34,006 nt of DNA from Micractinium sp. NFX-FRZ (GCA_029339195.1 JAPTJF010000578.1:1-34006); one strand, 5' to 3'; shown: positions 10,418 to 20,785, numbered from the stretch's first letter. The notes: generated by a model not told the origin, from the sequence alone. Numbers and translations: made by a program.

Positions 10418-11104
10418 ATGAGCTGCTCCCGAGTGCTGAAAGCCCTGGACGATTGTCAGCGAAAGCACCCTCGTGAAGCCATCTATGTGTGCGCGCACCT
10501 GCAGCGCGCAGCGGGGTGGTGCCTATTCAGGCAGGCGTGTCCAGACGAGGGTGAGCGCTTTCAGGCAGGCGCATCTCCAGGGTGGCTGTGGCTGCCGCTG
10601 CTGCCTGCCGCCACTGCCCTGCCGCTACCAAGACGCAAGCCTTTACCAGAGGGGAACTTCGCAACACGCACAAATCCCAAGTGGACACTGCAATCCGTCA
10701 GCTCCCTTTAAAACCATTTCTACTAATCTGGCTGCAGTGGATGCGCTTGAGGCGTGCGCGGGAATGGGCGGCGGCCGCAAGTCGGTGATGGCAGGCCCGC
10801 CCGCCATCCCCTCGGGGAAGTGCCATGAGCAGGTGGGCATGTGCTCTTTGCTGCTTTGGGTGCATTGCTTGGACCACCCATGCCATGGTGTACTGCCTTT
10901 GTGGCTCCCCAGCTGCCCGCTGGCCCCTGCTGCAGGTGTGATTCTGCTTGCATGTGCGGTACGTTGCTGCCCGACTAACCCCTTGCGCCTCTGGTGCACC
11001 TCCGCCCCACGAGCCTCCACTCTCTGTTGCCTGCTCCGCAGGTGCTAGCTTTCGAGTCCTGCCTAGCACGGCACTCTGTGCCTCCGGCAGACGAGGGAGG
11101 GTGA
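10418..11104 (+). CDS. CX9C (CHCH, Cox19-like) mitochondrial protein
   Basis: A 96-residue protein from three exons in phase: 10418-10550, 10738-10832 and 11042-11104. Eight cysteines are visible: C3, C13, C25, C35, C41, C51, C73 and C83. C25-C35, C41-C51 and C73-C83 are each spaced CX9C, the mark of small disulfide-bonded proteins imported into the mitochondrial intermembrane space by the Mia40 relay, many of them respiratory-complex assembly factors. The start MSCSRVLKALDDC, the block CLFRQACPDE and the tail FESCLARH resemble a plant Cox19-like CHCH family that I recognise by pattern, not by search. There is no cleavable presequence, as expected. Which respiratory complex it serves cannot be told. 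Confidence 0.82.
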
Positions 11105-13069
11105 GTGCGCTGAAGCACCAGAAGCACTTCAAGAAACTACTCCCCTCTCCTCTGGCATGCCCTTGTCCACACCACCGCCCTCTGCTCACTATTTTCATCC
11201 GGCGCCCCAGTGCCCTCGACTTCGCTCTCATCAAACACCCCTACCCAGCATATACCTTCCCCCCCCTGGCATCCCTTTGCTGCTGCTTCATCCTTCTCAT
11301 GAAAGGGCTTACATCAAATCTGCCCGGTACAGAAGTCAGGCTGTCAAACTGCTGACGGCAAACGACTGCCAGGATGGGGAAGGAATGCTCGGCAGGGGCA
11401 AGTCTAGGAAAAACAGGAGGGGTGCGAGAGGCACAGGCATGTCCAGTGAACAAACGAGGGACTGGCTTTATGGGGAGGGTGTGGAGCACACAAAGAGGGG
11501 GGAGCGAGGGGGAGGGTGCAGCGCAAGCAAGGAGGAGGGTTGTTGGGCCCCCAGGGAAGGGAGCACAGGGTGCACCATCAGCAGCGATGGCCGGGTTGTG
11601 TGGACTGGGGTGAGGAACAGCAGCCGTTCAGGTGCCGCATGCACAGGCCCCTGGTGGGGGGGAGCTGGCAGGGGCGGGCAGCAGGGATGTGTTTTGGGGG
11701 GGAGAGGAGGGGTGGGTGGGTGGATGGATGGGGTGAGAAGGGGCACCAGGGGGGTGCCCGCCCGCCTTAGTGTGTCGAGTTGGGAGGGTGGGTGGGTGTC
11801 GTCCGCCGCGGGTAGTGCGCCAGCAAGGGCAGGCAGCCTTTGCTCCAAGGAAAAGTGCAGGGGACAGGGCACACACACACAGTTCTGAAGTGGGGGGCAG
11901 TGCGAGGAATGAAAGTGGGGAGGGGGCGTAGGGGGGTGTGGTGCTGGCAAGAGGGAAAACTCGTGGCGCCACGCTCAAAATTGTGGGGAGCGGGCCGTTC
12001 GAGCCAATGACAGGGATGGCGCCATGCCAGCGGCGCACATCACATGGGGGTATCAAGAGGCGCCGCTGGGGAAAGCGGCCCAGGCGAGGAGAGCCCTAGG
12101 GGATCTCAACGCATCTCGGGTGCACCTTAAAAAGGGGGTAGCAGTCTATCGTGGTTCAGCAGCAGGGGGCGCAACGTGCCGCCCCGGGCCACCCTCGCTG
12201 CGGCGGCTGCCGTGCAGGGCACAAACCCAACCAGAAGATTGGAAAGGAGGGGCAGGGCATGGGCGGACGCAGCGGCAGCGTGACCTGGCGCGAAACGCAC
12301 CACAGCAGGCACAGCAGGCGCTGCGAGGGGGCGAGACTGGCTGGGGCGCCAAGGGCCGCCAGCCAGAAAAGAGGGGGCGGGCATGCAGCCGTACTGGGCT
12401 CAAGTGCCAGCCGTGCCGCGGCAGGCGATGCACGGCACGGCGGCGAGGATGGGGGTTGTTGTGAGGAGGCAGCAGGGGGAGTGGCGGGCCAAGACCTACG
12501 CTCGAACGGTGAAAGAAGGCTCAGGAAGAGCTGTCAAGCAACGGGCAGAGATCTGGCGGGGAGGCGGCAGGTGAGCGGCGCAGGCCTCGCCCCCGCAGGC
12601 GAGTCGCAGCCAGGCTCTCACGCGGCAGCGGCGCCCGCGGCCCGGGCGCAGCACCCGCGAAATGCTGCGTGCCGGGCCGCACACGGGTGGGCAGCGACGC
12701 TGTGCGGCCAGGCCCCAGGAGGAAAGAAGACGGCGGGCCGGCATGGCACGGCCGGGGCCGTCAGCAGACGATTCCATTGTTGGCGATGGGTGGTGTCACG
12801 CCATGGGGGGGCAGTTTGGGGCAGTGGCGGTCTTCGGAGGAAGGTGGCTGAAGGCGGGAGGTCGGGAGAGGCGCGCCACGGGCGCCGCAGCGCCACAGGC
12901 AGCAGCCACACCCGCGCCTCCGCCATTGCGTCGGCACCGGCGGCACTGCCGCTGCACACGCCCCAGGCGGGGCGCGCACCAGCAGCGGCGAGACGCAAAG
13001 CTGCCGCCTTGTGAGCGTCCAGGCCGGGTGGCTGGCCGGCTGCTCGTGAGGCGGAGCGCCGGCGCCCGC
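11105..13069. other. Convergent 3' flanks, no secure gene
   Basis: The plus-strand CX9C gene and the minus-strand polyamine gene both end into this ~2-kb stretch, so it should hold both 3' UTRs. It is very purine-rich on the plus strand between about 11360 and 11960. Long open frames exist around 12150-13014 on the plus strand, but they are Gly, Arg and Ala-rich, start at GTG, and lack splice partners. The only minus-strand TGTAA I noticed is at 11309-11313, about 1.75 kb past the ODC stop, so the end of that transcript is uncertain. Confidence 0.45.
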
Positions 13070-16000
13070 TCAGGCGGAGTGCGAGTTGACGTAGAAGGTG
13101 GGGGTGGCGGTGGCGTCGATGCCGTTGAACTTGGAGGCGCCGCACAGGGTGTAGGCTCCCATGGAGGGGAACAGCAGCCAGTCGCCGACCTGGCAGTGGT
13201 GGGGGAGGAAGAGAGGAAGGAGGGGGCGGCGGGCAAGAGTCAGCTGGCTGCCGCCGAGGGCAACACCAGCCAGTCACAGCACCACCGACCCGAGGTGTGC
13301 AATGGCACTGAACAAAAGTCCCACAACGAATTCCCCGCTTGAAACACGCGCACACACACACACACACACACCTGCAGCTCGGGCAGCTGGTACTCTGTGA
13401 GCAGCGTGTCCAGGCCGTCGCAGGTGGGGCCAAACACGGTGGAGGGGAAGGCCTCGGGAGGGGCGGGGGCGCCGTTGGACAGCAGCGGCCTGCGGGGCAG
13501 GAACGGGAGGGAGGAAAGGAGGGAGGGGGAAGCGGGCAGGGTGCAGGTGTGAGATGGCTACGCAGAAGGTGGCTGCTGCTCAAGCTATACTGTGCAGCGT
13601 GCAGGCAAATGGACCAAGGGTGCTGGGCGCTGCGTGCCAGGGCAGGCGCGTGCCAGCTCAGCTCGGCGCTGACCTGGCGGACAGCGTGGCGTGGTCGTAC
13701 AGCACGCTGTTCATGGAGCCGTACAGCCCGTCGGTGACCTGCGAAGCAGAGGATGACAGGCAGGGGTGGGGCTCAGCAGACGGAGGGCAAGCAGCATGCT
13801 ACCATGCAGTGACCAGCATGCAGCAGCACCGTCCTCCTTCGCGCCGCCACACAGCCAGGCACTCGCCCGCACCTCCCAATCCCCGGAACCTCCCCTGAGG
13901 TGGACAGCCCAGCCCTGTCTTACCCCAGCCCTCGTGTCAACATTCTGAACCTCCTCACCAACTAAACCCGCTCACCCAGTAGTCGTAGCCCAGCACCTCA
14001 TGCTCAGCCAGCTCCAGCTCCTCGGCATACGCGGCCAGCCGCCGGCAGCTGTGCACGCGCTTGCGCATGGGCAGCGCGCCGTGCGCGCGCGCGGCGGGCG
14101 CCTCGGGGCCCGACATCGCGCCGGGCTCGGTGCGTACGCGGCGCCCGTACACCATGCAGCCCAGGGTGGCAATGGACTCGGCAAAGAAGCGCCCCGGCTC
14201 GGCAATCACGCGCAGGTTGCCTGTTTAGGGGGGGCGGGCAGTGAGGAGGGGCAGTGGGTGGGTGGGCAGGTCAGACAGCAGACGGGGGTGGTACTACATA
14301 GCCGGGCATGAGAGGAGCAAGTTATCAGGCAGGCATTGTGTGGGAGGGGCATGGCACTCCAGGGTGGATAGTGCAGGGGAACCTAAGGCCCGGTGCGCAC
14401 CTCGCCGTCCTCGGGGAAGCGGGCAGGCTAAGCAAAGACGACGGCTTGCAAACGCACGACATCTCAACACACAGCGCATCCCTTTGAACAACTCGCCACC
14501 CAGACAAAGGCCTCACTCACTCACCGTCCTCGGGGAAGTGGGCGGCCAGGGCGGAGTTGACGGCCTCAGGCAGGCCCCCCAGGTCCACCCGGCCCTTGGG
14601 GCCAAAGGAGGCGCTGAAGCCGCCGCCAATGTCCAGCACCTGGAAACAGAGGGGAAGCAGATGAGCAACACAGAGATTATCAATAATTGGTAAGCCACGG
14701 GCGGAACCATAAACGGATGACCACGGCAGCATGCTGGGCGCTCCTCTGTGTTGGGGCCCTCCCTTGTACCGCCCCCCCCCCCCCATCTCTCCCACCACAC
14801 TGCCCCCACCCCACCACCCCCTTTTCCTCCCCACCTTCATGTCAAAGCCGTGGGCGATGCCCAGGTCCCAGGCGCGGCGCGCCAGCTCGATGGCGTGGGA
14901 GAAAGCGGCGGGGTGGGTGGCGCCGGAGCCCACATGGAAGGCAACACCCTCCACCTCGATTCCCATGGTGCGGGCGGCATCCAACAGGGTCTCCCACTCG
15001 TGCACCTCGGCTCCATACTTGTTGCCGAGCTGGCAGCGGGCCCCTGGATCGTCGGCACGGATGCGCAGCAGGGCGCGCGCTCCGGGCGCAAAGCGTGCCA
15101 GCTTGGCGAGCTCCGCCTCCGTGTCAAACGTGGTGAGCTGCACGCTGTGGTCGGCGGCGCAGCGCAGGTCGCGCGGGCGCTTGCAGGGGTTGGCAAACAC
15201 GATGCGGTCGGCGGCCACGCCCAGCGCGACCACAGCGCGGATCTCCGCCTCGCTGGCGCAGTCAAAGCCGGCGCCCAGCGCGGCCAGCGTGGCCAGCACG
15301 CCCACGTCAGGGTTGCACTTGACCGCGTAGTAGGGGTGCACGCGTGGCATGGCCTCGCCCCAGGCGCGGTACAGGCGCTGCAGGGCACCCAGATCCAGGA
15401 TGTAAAAGTTGTCCTGAAGGGGGGAGAGGAGGGCAAGCGCAGAAGGAAGTGAGCGGTACGTGGGGAGACAGAGGAGCAGCAAACAGTTGGGGTGGCTGAG
15501 GAGAGAGAGCTGCTGAAGCAGGCTGTCCAACCGCCGCTGCCTCTCCGTGCACCCCAGGGCCCCACTCCCCTGCCTCCTCCCGCCCATCCCGCCACACAAG
15601 CGCCCCCCTCACCTCCAGGGAGTGGTCGGTGATGACCTTGCGGGCGTACTCGTCAATGGCAGCGGCGCTGGGCTGCAGGGCAGGCACGGCAGGTGGGAAG
15701 GCAGCATTGGGCAGGCAGGGTGAGGTGCCGGGTCCAGGGGGCGGGGGTGCAGGTGAGCAGGCAGGCAGGTGGGCGGCGTTGGGCAGGCAGGGGGTGCAGG
15801 CCAGCCAGCGTGCAGCCTGCACACTGCAGGCCTTCGCCGGCACGCTGCGCTCTGCTGCCAGGCCAACCTCAGCCTTCCACACCAGCACACAGTCTGCACA
15901 GCTTCTGCCCTGCGCATCAAGCCTTCGCCCCCATAAGCACACCAAAACCTGCACAGTGGAGGTGCGCACCTTGGGCAGGTGTGCGGCCCCGTGCAGCGCC

Positions 16001-19000
16001 AGCACATCCTCCACCCCCATGTCGGCTGGGTCGATCAGCAGGCTGTTGCACAGGCCGTTGCGCACCTGCGGGAAGGAGGGGTGAGGGGCGGGGCGGGGCA
16101 GGTTGGTGAGAATGAGTGAGAAGAAGGGACCCACTCTTTGTGACGACGCACCTAGTCGATATGCTGCACGGCGTACCTGTGTACTGCGTCTCAAGCTGCC
16201 CGCGCCACCATGCAAGTTCCCCTCACGCCCGCCGCACCTCACGGCTACCGACCAGGCGAAAGTAGGAAAACCCAGGCGCCGCCTCGCCACCACACATCCC
16301 GCATCCCATGCACCTCACCACCAGGCAACACCAGACACCCAGTCACCAAACACCAACACTTGTTTGTAGGCACCCAGGCGAACACTTGATTGTAGACACC
16401 CAGTCACCAAACGCCAACACTTTATTGTAGACACCCAGTCACCAAACACAAGGCACCCAGGCGCAACGCCTCACCGAGGAGTTGTCAGAGGCGTTGTCTG
16501 ATGAGCCGCACCCCAGCAGGTCCATGTCAGCCAGCACTGAAGCGGAGGCCATGGATCCAGGGGCGGTGCCTGAGAAGGAGGGAAAGTGCTTGATGACGGC
16601 GCGGGGGGAGCCGACGTCAGAGTCGGAGCCCACGCGGCCGGCGCGGGCGCCGTCCTTGGCCTGCTGGGCGACGGGCGAGCCGGGGCCCGAGGCGGAGGCC
16701 AGGGCGGGGTCGTGCTCCAGCACAAAGTAGGCCACGCAGCCGCCGCACTTCATCTCCTGGTAAGAGGCGGAGTGGCAGGCATAGCCCATGGGGCCCATGA
16801 AGGCCGCGCCCCAGGCGGCGGCGGCGCACGAGGTGCCGGGGGCGGCGGTGTCGGTGGAGAGGGCAACCGACAGGCTGCGCGGGTGGAAGACCTCGGACAC
16901 CTGGGCCACCAGCTCGGCTGCAGATGAGAAGCAAGGAGGGGAGTATGGGGGTGGTGAGAGGTGAGGAATGGGCAGGCAGGGACACTGCAGAGCTCGTGTG
17001 GGGATGGACAGCAGGCAGGAGCCGGGAGCAGGAACAGCAGATGGGCACGGGCGGCCGGCACCACAGCTTGCACTGCCACCACGCAGCCTGCCCTGCTCCC
17101 CTCCCCTCTGAACCGCCAGCCGGCTCGCATGCCACCCACAGGCACCCAGCCCTTTCCATCGCACGCAGCCCCTGTCCACCAATCGCCTTTTCATACAAAG
17201 TAAGGCAGTAAGCCCCCTCGCTCACCCGCGTTGACGCAGTCGGGCGAGTAGCCGCAGAGCTCAAAGGAGGCGTAGGAGAAGCCGTCCTCGGGGGTGATGT
17301 GGATGGTGGAGAAGGTGCCGCCCTCCACCCCGTTCATCGAGTAGCCGCACGGCTCAAACACGTAGTCGTCAATGTCTGCAGGGGGAGGGGCCAGGGGAGA
17401 GACAGAGAGGAGGGGTGAGGGCAGGAGCGAGCGGCTGGGTGGCACGTTGGGACAGCAGCAGGGGCTTCCCTCCTGCCGCCAGCCAGCCTGCACACTCTGT
17501 GCTGCACAATGCACAGTGCATCTATTGCTCGCCAGAAGCGGAGCGCCCTGCAACCCTGCGTGGGCCCCACAGGCCACAACGCCTTCACCCCCCACTGGAA
17601 CACCACACAAAAACAGCAGCCACCAGCCACCCGAGCCCACCTGCGCCGGGCACCAGCGCCTGGATGCCAGAGCTCAGGGTGGTGTGCTGGGCGGAGATGT
17701 AGGCGTCCGAGCGGAAGAACTGGGCGGCCTTGGCGGGGGACAGCCCCGTCATGCACACCTCCAAAGTGTACAGAGGCCTCTCCGCCGTGGGGTGCGCGTT
17801 CTCGGCGCCTGCAGGGCGGGCAGGCGGGCAGCACGGAAAGGCAATGAGAGCTGGTAGCGCAGGCTGCAGCTGCTGAGCAAGCAGCGGCGGCAGCGATGAA
17901 GTGTGCAGGCGGGACGCAGGACATAGGGTAGGAGTGTAGCTGTGGATGCAGGAGCGCCACAGCTGCTGCTGCTCCTGCCGCAGCATCGAAGCTACATCCA
18001 GCACGCACACTCCTGGGCATGCAGGCATCAGCTGCCCGTCGCAGCTGCTCTACTGCGCTGCCTGCGATGAAGCTGACCCCCAGCCTGCCTGGCCATTCAA
18101 GTGCACCACAACAAAGGCATATGAACAGGTGCCGCAATGCCACGCTGTGCCACACCGCCAGCACTCCCTTCCCACGCCCCCTGCCCGCCTCGCCTTGAAC
18201 CGCCGCACCTGCCACAAACACGTGCCACTGCAGGCCGTTGAGCCCGTCCCCCAGCACATAGGCAGAGGTGGAGCCGAGGCCGGCAAAGGCGGTCGTGAGG
18301 GTGTCGCACTCCTGCTCAAACGAGGTGTGCGGGGCGGGCTGCTGCTCCGGGAAGAGAAAAGAGGCGCGGGTGTACTTGACGCGGGCGGGCTGCATGCCCA
18401 CGCCGGCTGCCAGCTCGCACATGTGAGACACACAGCTGAGCAGCTTGGTGGTGCCGCAGGTCTTGAGGACCATGCGGTCTGCAGGCAGGCAGGCAGGGAG
18501 GGCAGGCAGGCAGGCAGGCAGGCAGGGGTAGGGGAGGCAGGTGAGAAGTGCAAGGTAAGCAACCAATGCAGTGAGAGGGACTGCAAGGAGGGCAGGCCAG
18601 GAGTGCACGGCTGCAGGCTTGCTCCTGCTGCGGGCATTCGGGGGAGGGATTGCAGCGGCGTCGCTGCTGCTGCACCCTCCCGCACAGCGCGCTGCCCAAT
18701 ACTCCCCCCAAGCTGTGCACCGCCTGGCTGCATCAGCCCCATTGCGTCACCTTGCCCGCTGGAAGCACGTCGCCTCCGGCCCCTCCCAGCTGTGCGCCCC
18801 CTGGCCGGGCGCACCTGGGTACACAAAGAGGCTCGACTCCGAGAGCACGTAAGCGTCAAAGTGTTGGTTTGAGCGGGAGGATACGATCTGGCACGCGGCC
18901 AGGTCCAGCATCGAGTCTAGCTGGGAGCGGGTCAGGGTGCGGAGCCCTGCCGCGGGCGGGGGGTTGCTAGTGCCTGCTGCTGCTGAAAAGGTGACTGAGA

Positions 19001-19061
19001 TGCGCTTCTCGCTGCCCTCGAACACGGGGCAGGGAAAGACGTCGGGGGCCGCGCCTGTCAT
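13070..19061 (-). CDS. Bifunctional S-adenosylmethionine decarboxylase / ornithine decarboxylase (fusion model)
   Basis: Thirteen exons join without a frame break: 19061-18815, 18478-18209, 17808-17641, 17375-17226, 16917-16475, 16065-15970, 15672-15613, 15413-14835, 14639-14525, 14220-13976, 13738-13674, 13489-13372 and 13189-13070, giving 891 residues. Residues 1 to ~370 are AdoMetDC, a pyruvoyl enzyme making the aminopropyl donor: E15 and E18 in FEGSEK, self-cleavage E75/S76 in LSESS, C90 in TCGTTK, S241 and H254 with E258. Residues ~370-426 are a Ser/Gly-rich linker. Residues ~427-891 are ODC, a PLP enzyme making putrescine: K510 in AVKCNP, H638 in HVGSG, GGGF at 676-679, E717PGR, D794, C836-D837 in GPTCDGLD, and Y865. 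CDGLD favours ornithine over other basic amino acids. Every catalytic residue that I could check is present in both halves. The alternative is two genes: an unspliced AdoMetDC end at 16439 and an ODC start at 16293 or at the Met near 16020. Confidence 0.8.
13345..13371. repeat. (CA)n/(GT)n dinucleotide run at a splice donor
   Basis: An alternating CA run, with GCGCA at its left end, lies directly against ODC exon 12. On the minus strand the exon ends CTGCAG and the intron opens with about ten GT units, so the donor is the first unit of a microsatellite. Confidence 0.8.
16330..16460. repeat. Minisatellite in the intron between the AdoMetDC and ODC halves
   Basis: Imperfect tandem units built from CACCCAGTCACCAAAC and CCAACACTTNATTGTAGA fill most of this stretch. 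The motif CACCCAG occurs about five times. It lies in the 409-base intron 16474-16066, the only intron separating the two enzyme halves. Confidence 0.75.
18481..18536. repeat. (GCAG)n microsatellite in AdoMetDC intron 1
   Basis: A run of GCAG/GCAGG units abuts the acceptor of exon 2 on the minus strand. Read on that strand it is a CTGC repeat and forms the pyrimidine tract of the acceptor. Confidence 0.8.
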
Positions 19062-19220
19062 TGTGGCTGGATGCGTGGCTTGCTGGGGCGGGGGGAGGGG
19101 AGGGCGACGGCGGGGCGGGCGGGGTGCTGCGGACTAGGAATGGGCTGCTGCTGGTCTAAGGCTGGTGTGGTGCACTGTGCTCGCTATCAACTGCTGGGGA
19201 CCCGTAGCACTCGTGGCCTG
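19062..19220 (-). promoter_or_regulatory. Leader spacer between the uORF and the AdoMetDC-ODC start
   Basis: These 159 bases separate the uORF stop (19221-19223) from the main ATG (19061). I find no other ATG in them, so a ribosome that passes or reinitiates after the uORF would meet the main start first. The last ~70 bases are C-rich. Confidence 0.6.
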
Positions 19221-19548
19221 CTAGGATGGCTTCTTGACGCACTGCAGGGGGGCAGCAAAACAGGGGGTCGGCGTCGGCGGCGGCGGAGCAGCACGGTCGG
19301 TTGCCGAGCAGCTGGCAGCCCTAACAAGGTTGCCCGTGCACCCGCGCAGGCAACATCCGCCACCATGTCCTTCTGATCATCGACCAGCTGAAGCAAGCCC
19401 AAATCGGGAGGCCACTCACGTCGCAGTAGCCAGCAGAGAATTTGGCCACCACCCAGGGGCGGAGGTCTTCGCACACGGGCTCCAGAGGAGGCTCGTGAGT
19501 CCTAGACGTCTTTTGGCTGCTCGTTGAACTACTTTTAGTGCTTTTCAT
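19221..19548 (-). CDS. Conserved peptide uORF of AdoMetDC mRNA (polyamine-responsive type)
   Basis: A 49-codon leader ORF in two exons, 19548-19420 and 19241-19221, joined in phase 0 by an intron with GTGAGT donor and a pyrimidine-rich CCCCCCTGCAG acceptor. The first exon starts MKSTKSSSTSSQK and holds EPPL, EDLRP and KFSAGYCD. The second exon is only seven codons, CVKKPS and stop. In land plants, AdoMetDC mRNAs carry a conserved small uORF with the same order of features: Ser/Lys-rich start, a Glu/Pro/Leu block, EDxRP, KFxxAxY and a CxRKPS end; high polyamine makes ribosomes stall on it and blocks the main ORF. I infer the same role here. The tiny uORF that overlaps the small uORF start in many plants is not seen: the start context is GCCAAATGA. 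Retaining the intron would replace the conserved tail. Confidence 0.85.
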
Positions 19549-20388
19549 TTGGCGTCGAGGTGAACTGGGGATTGGTGGGGGTCGCCAGCTTGACCAGTCC
19601 GCGGGGGGATGGAGCGGCGCTCAGTTCTAGCGGATCCGACGCTGTTGCTGTCCGGGGAAGGCTCAGAGGGGCAATGCCTGGGGAGCGAGCAAAGTTGATG
19701 GGCTGCTGCTGGCGGCTGGGCGCTGGTGGTGGATGCTGCTGCAGGGACGGCTGCGCAAGGGCAATGGGTGCGGGTGGGATGTGTCACACACCTCACCCCA
19801 TGCCGCCAACCGGGCGCGAGGTGGCGGCCACGGGGTCCTGACTGAAGGCATGTACATGCTCGCAAACATGCCGGCGACGCGGCACGACCGTGCAGTGTCA
19901 CTATAAACTCGCATCGCCGGCAGCAGTAGCGAGAAGTGAGGCCTGCTACTCTTGCACGCCCCGCCGCCGCCGCTCCCACCTGCGCCCTGCCCTGCATATC
20001 TGGTGTGCTCGCTGAATTCGTACTGAATTCAGCTCATAACTGCCGGCATCGACTTCTGGAGACTCTTTGCGTGGGTAAACACCGTGTGGTTTAGGGGCGC
20101 AGGGGCCAGGAGGGTGGAAGTGCGTTGAGCAGGTCGACGAGCAGGCTGCGGGCGTCGGTAAACAACAATACAAGTGGACACAAGGCACCGAGCGGCCCTG
20201 CAAAAGTTTAAGCTCACGGAGTGCGCGTGTCGGGCGGAATTATATTGTATCAAGTGGCATGGCACTCAATGCATGCAGATCTTGATCAGCTGGCGCAGGC
20301 CTCCGCCTTCAAAAACTGCCCGGGCTGGACGGTAAGAACAACGCATAGTGCGAGTGGGACAGATCACCGATCAAACATTTGCATAGGC

Positions 20389-20766
20389 TCAAGTTTTGAT
20401 TAAATCGTCCAGTACTGCTACTTGGCGGAATCTGCCAGGTGTTGGCAAACACAAGCTGTGCTGGAAGCTGTTGCTGTCGAGAGCAGCCAGTGCCGCCTCC
20501 GCCTCCTGCTCCACTGCCTGCTGTACGTCACCTGCCCGTGCACCCTCACGGTGTCCCGCCTGTCGGCTGCTGTTGGCAGCAAATGATTGAGAAGTCGGTA
20601 ACGGCGCGGCAGCTGCCACAGAGCTTGCAGTATTTGCGCCCCTGGAGAGCCCTCGAGCCACCCTCCAGCCTGAGGCCGCCGCACAACAGGTAGGCAAGGG
20701 ATGCAGTAGGGAGTGTCCCACACTGCTAGCATTCTTCCTGCACCTACGAAGCCTTACACCTATCAT
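20389..20766 (-). CDS. Candidate hypothetical protein, 125 residues
   Basis: A single ATG frame. The N-terminal third is Arg, Ser and Ala-rich and resembles a transit peptide or shadow sequence; the C-terminal third has an acidic helix-like stretch (DVQQAVEQEAEAALAALD) and ends VAVLDDLIKT. No family recognised. The start overlaps a possible GTAAGG donor and a TGTAA motif at 20754-20758, so the true 5' end may differ, or the frame may not be used. The plus strand is partly open as well. Confidence 0.3.
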   Translation of the reverse strand: MIGVRLRRCRKNASSVGHSLLHPLPTCCAAASGWRVARGLSRGANTASSVAAAAPLPTSQSFAANSSRQAGHREGARAGDVQQAVEQEAEAALAALDSNSFQHSLCLPTPGRFRQVAVLDDLIKT

Positions 20767-20785
20767 TGACAAAATGATCCAAGAT

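Noticed and set aside
12151..13014. 287-codon plus-strand open frame
   Set aside because: It starts at GTG, is Gly, Arg and Ala-rich without any domain, and lies in the convergent 3' flank; best explained by high GC content.
12618..13583. 321-codon minus-strand open frame over the ODC 3' end
   Set aside because: It is in a different frame from the ODC exons, which carry the conserved GPTCDGLD and MGAYT motifs.
19062..19129. Longer uORF ending by using the acceptor at about 19128, overlapping the main ATG as ATGA
   Set aside because: The frame would work, but the acceptor at 19242 has a better pyrimidine tract and gives the plant-like CVKKPS ending.
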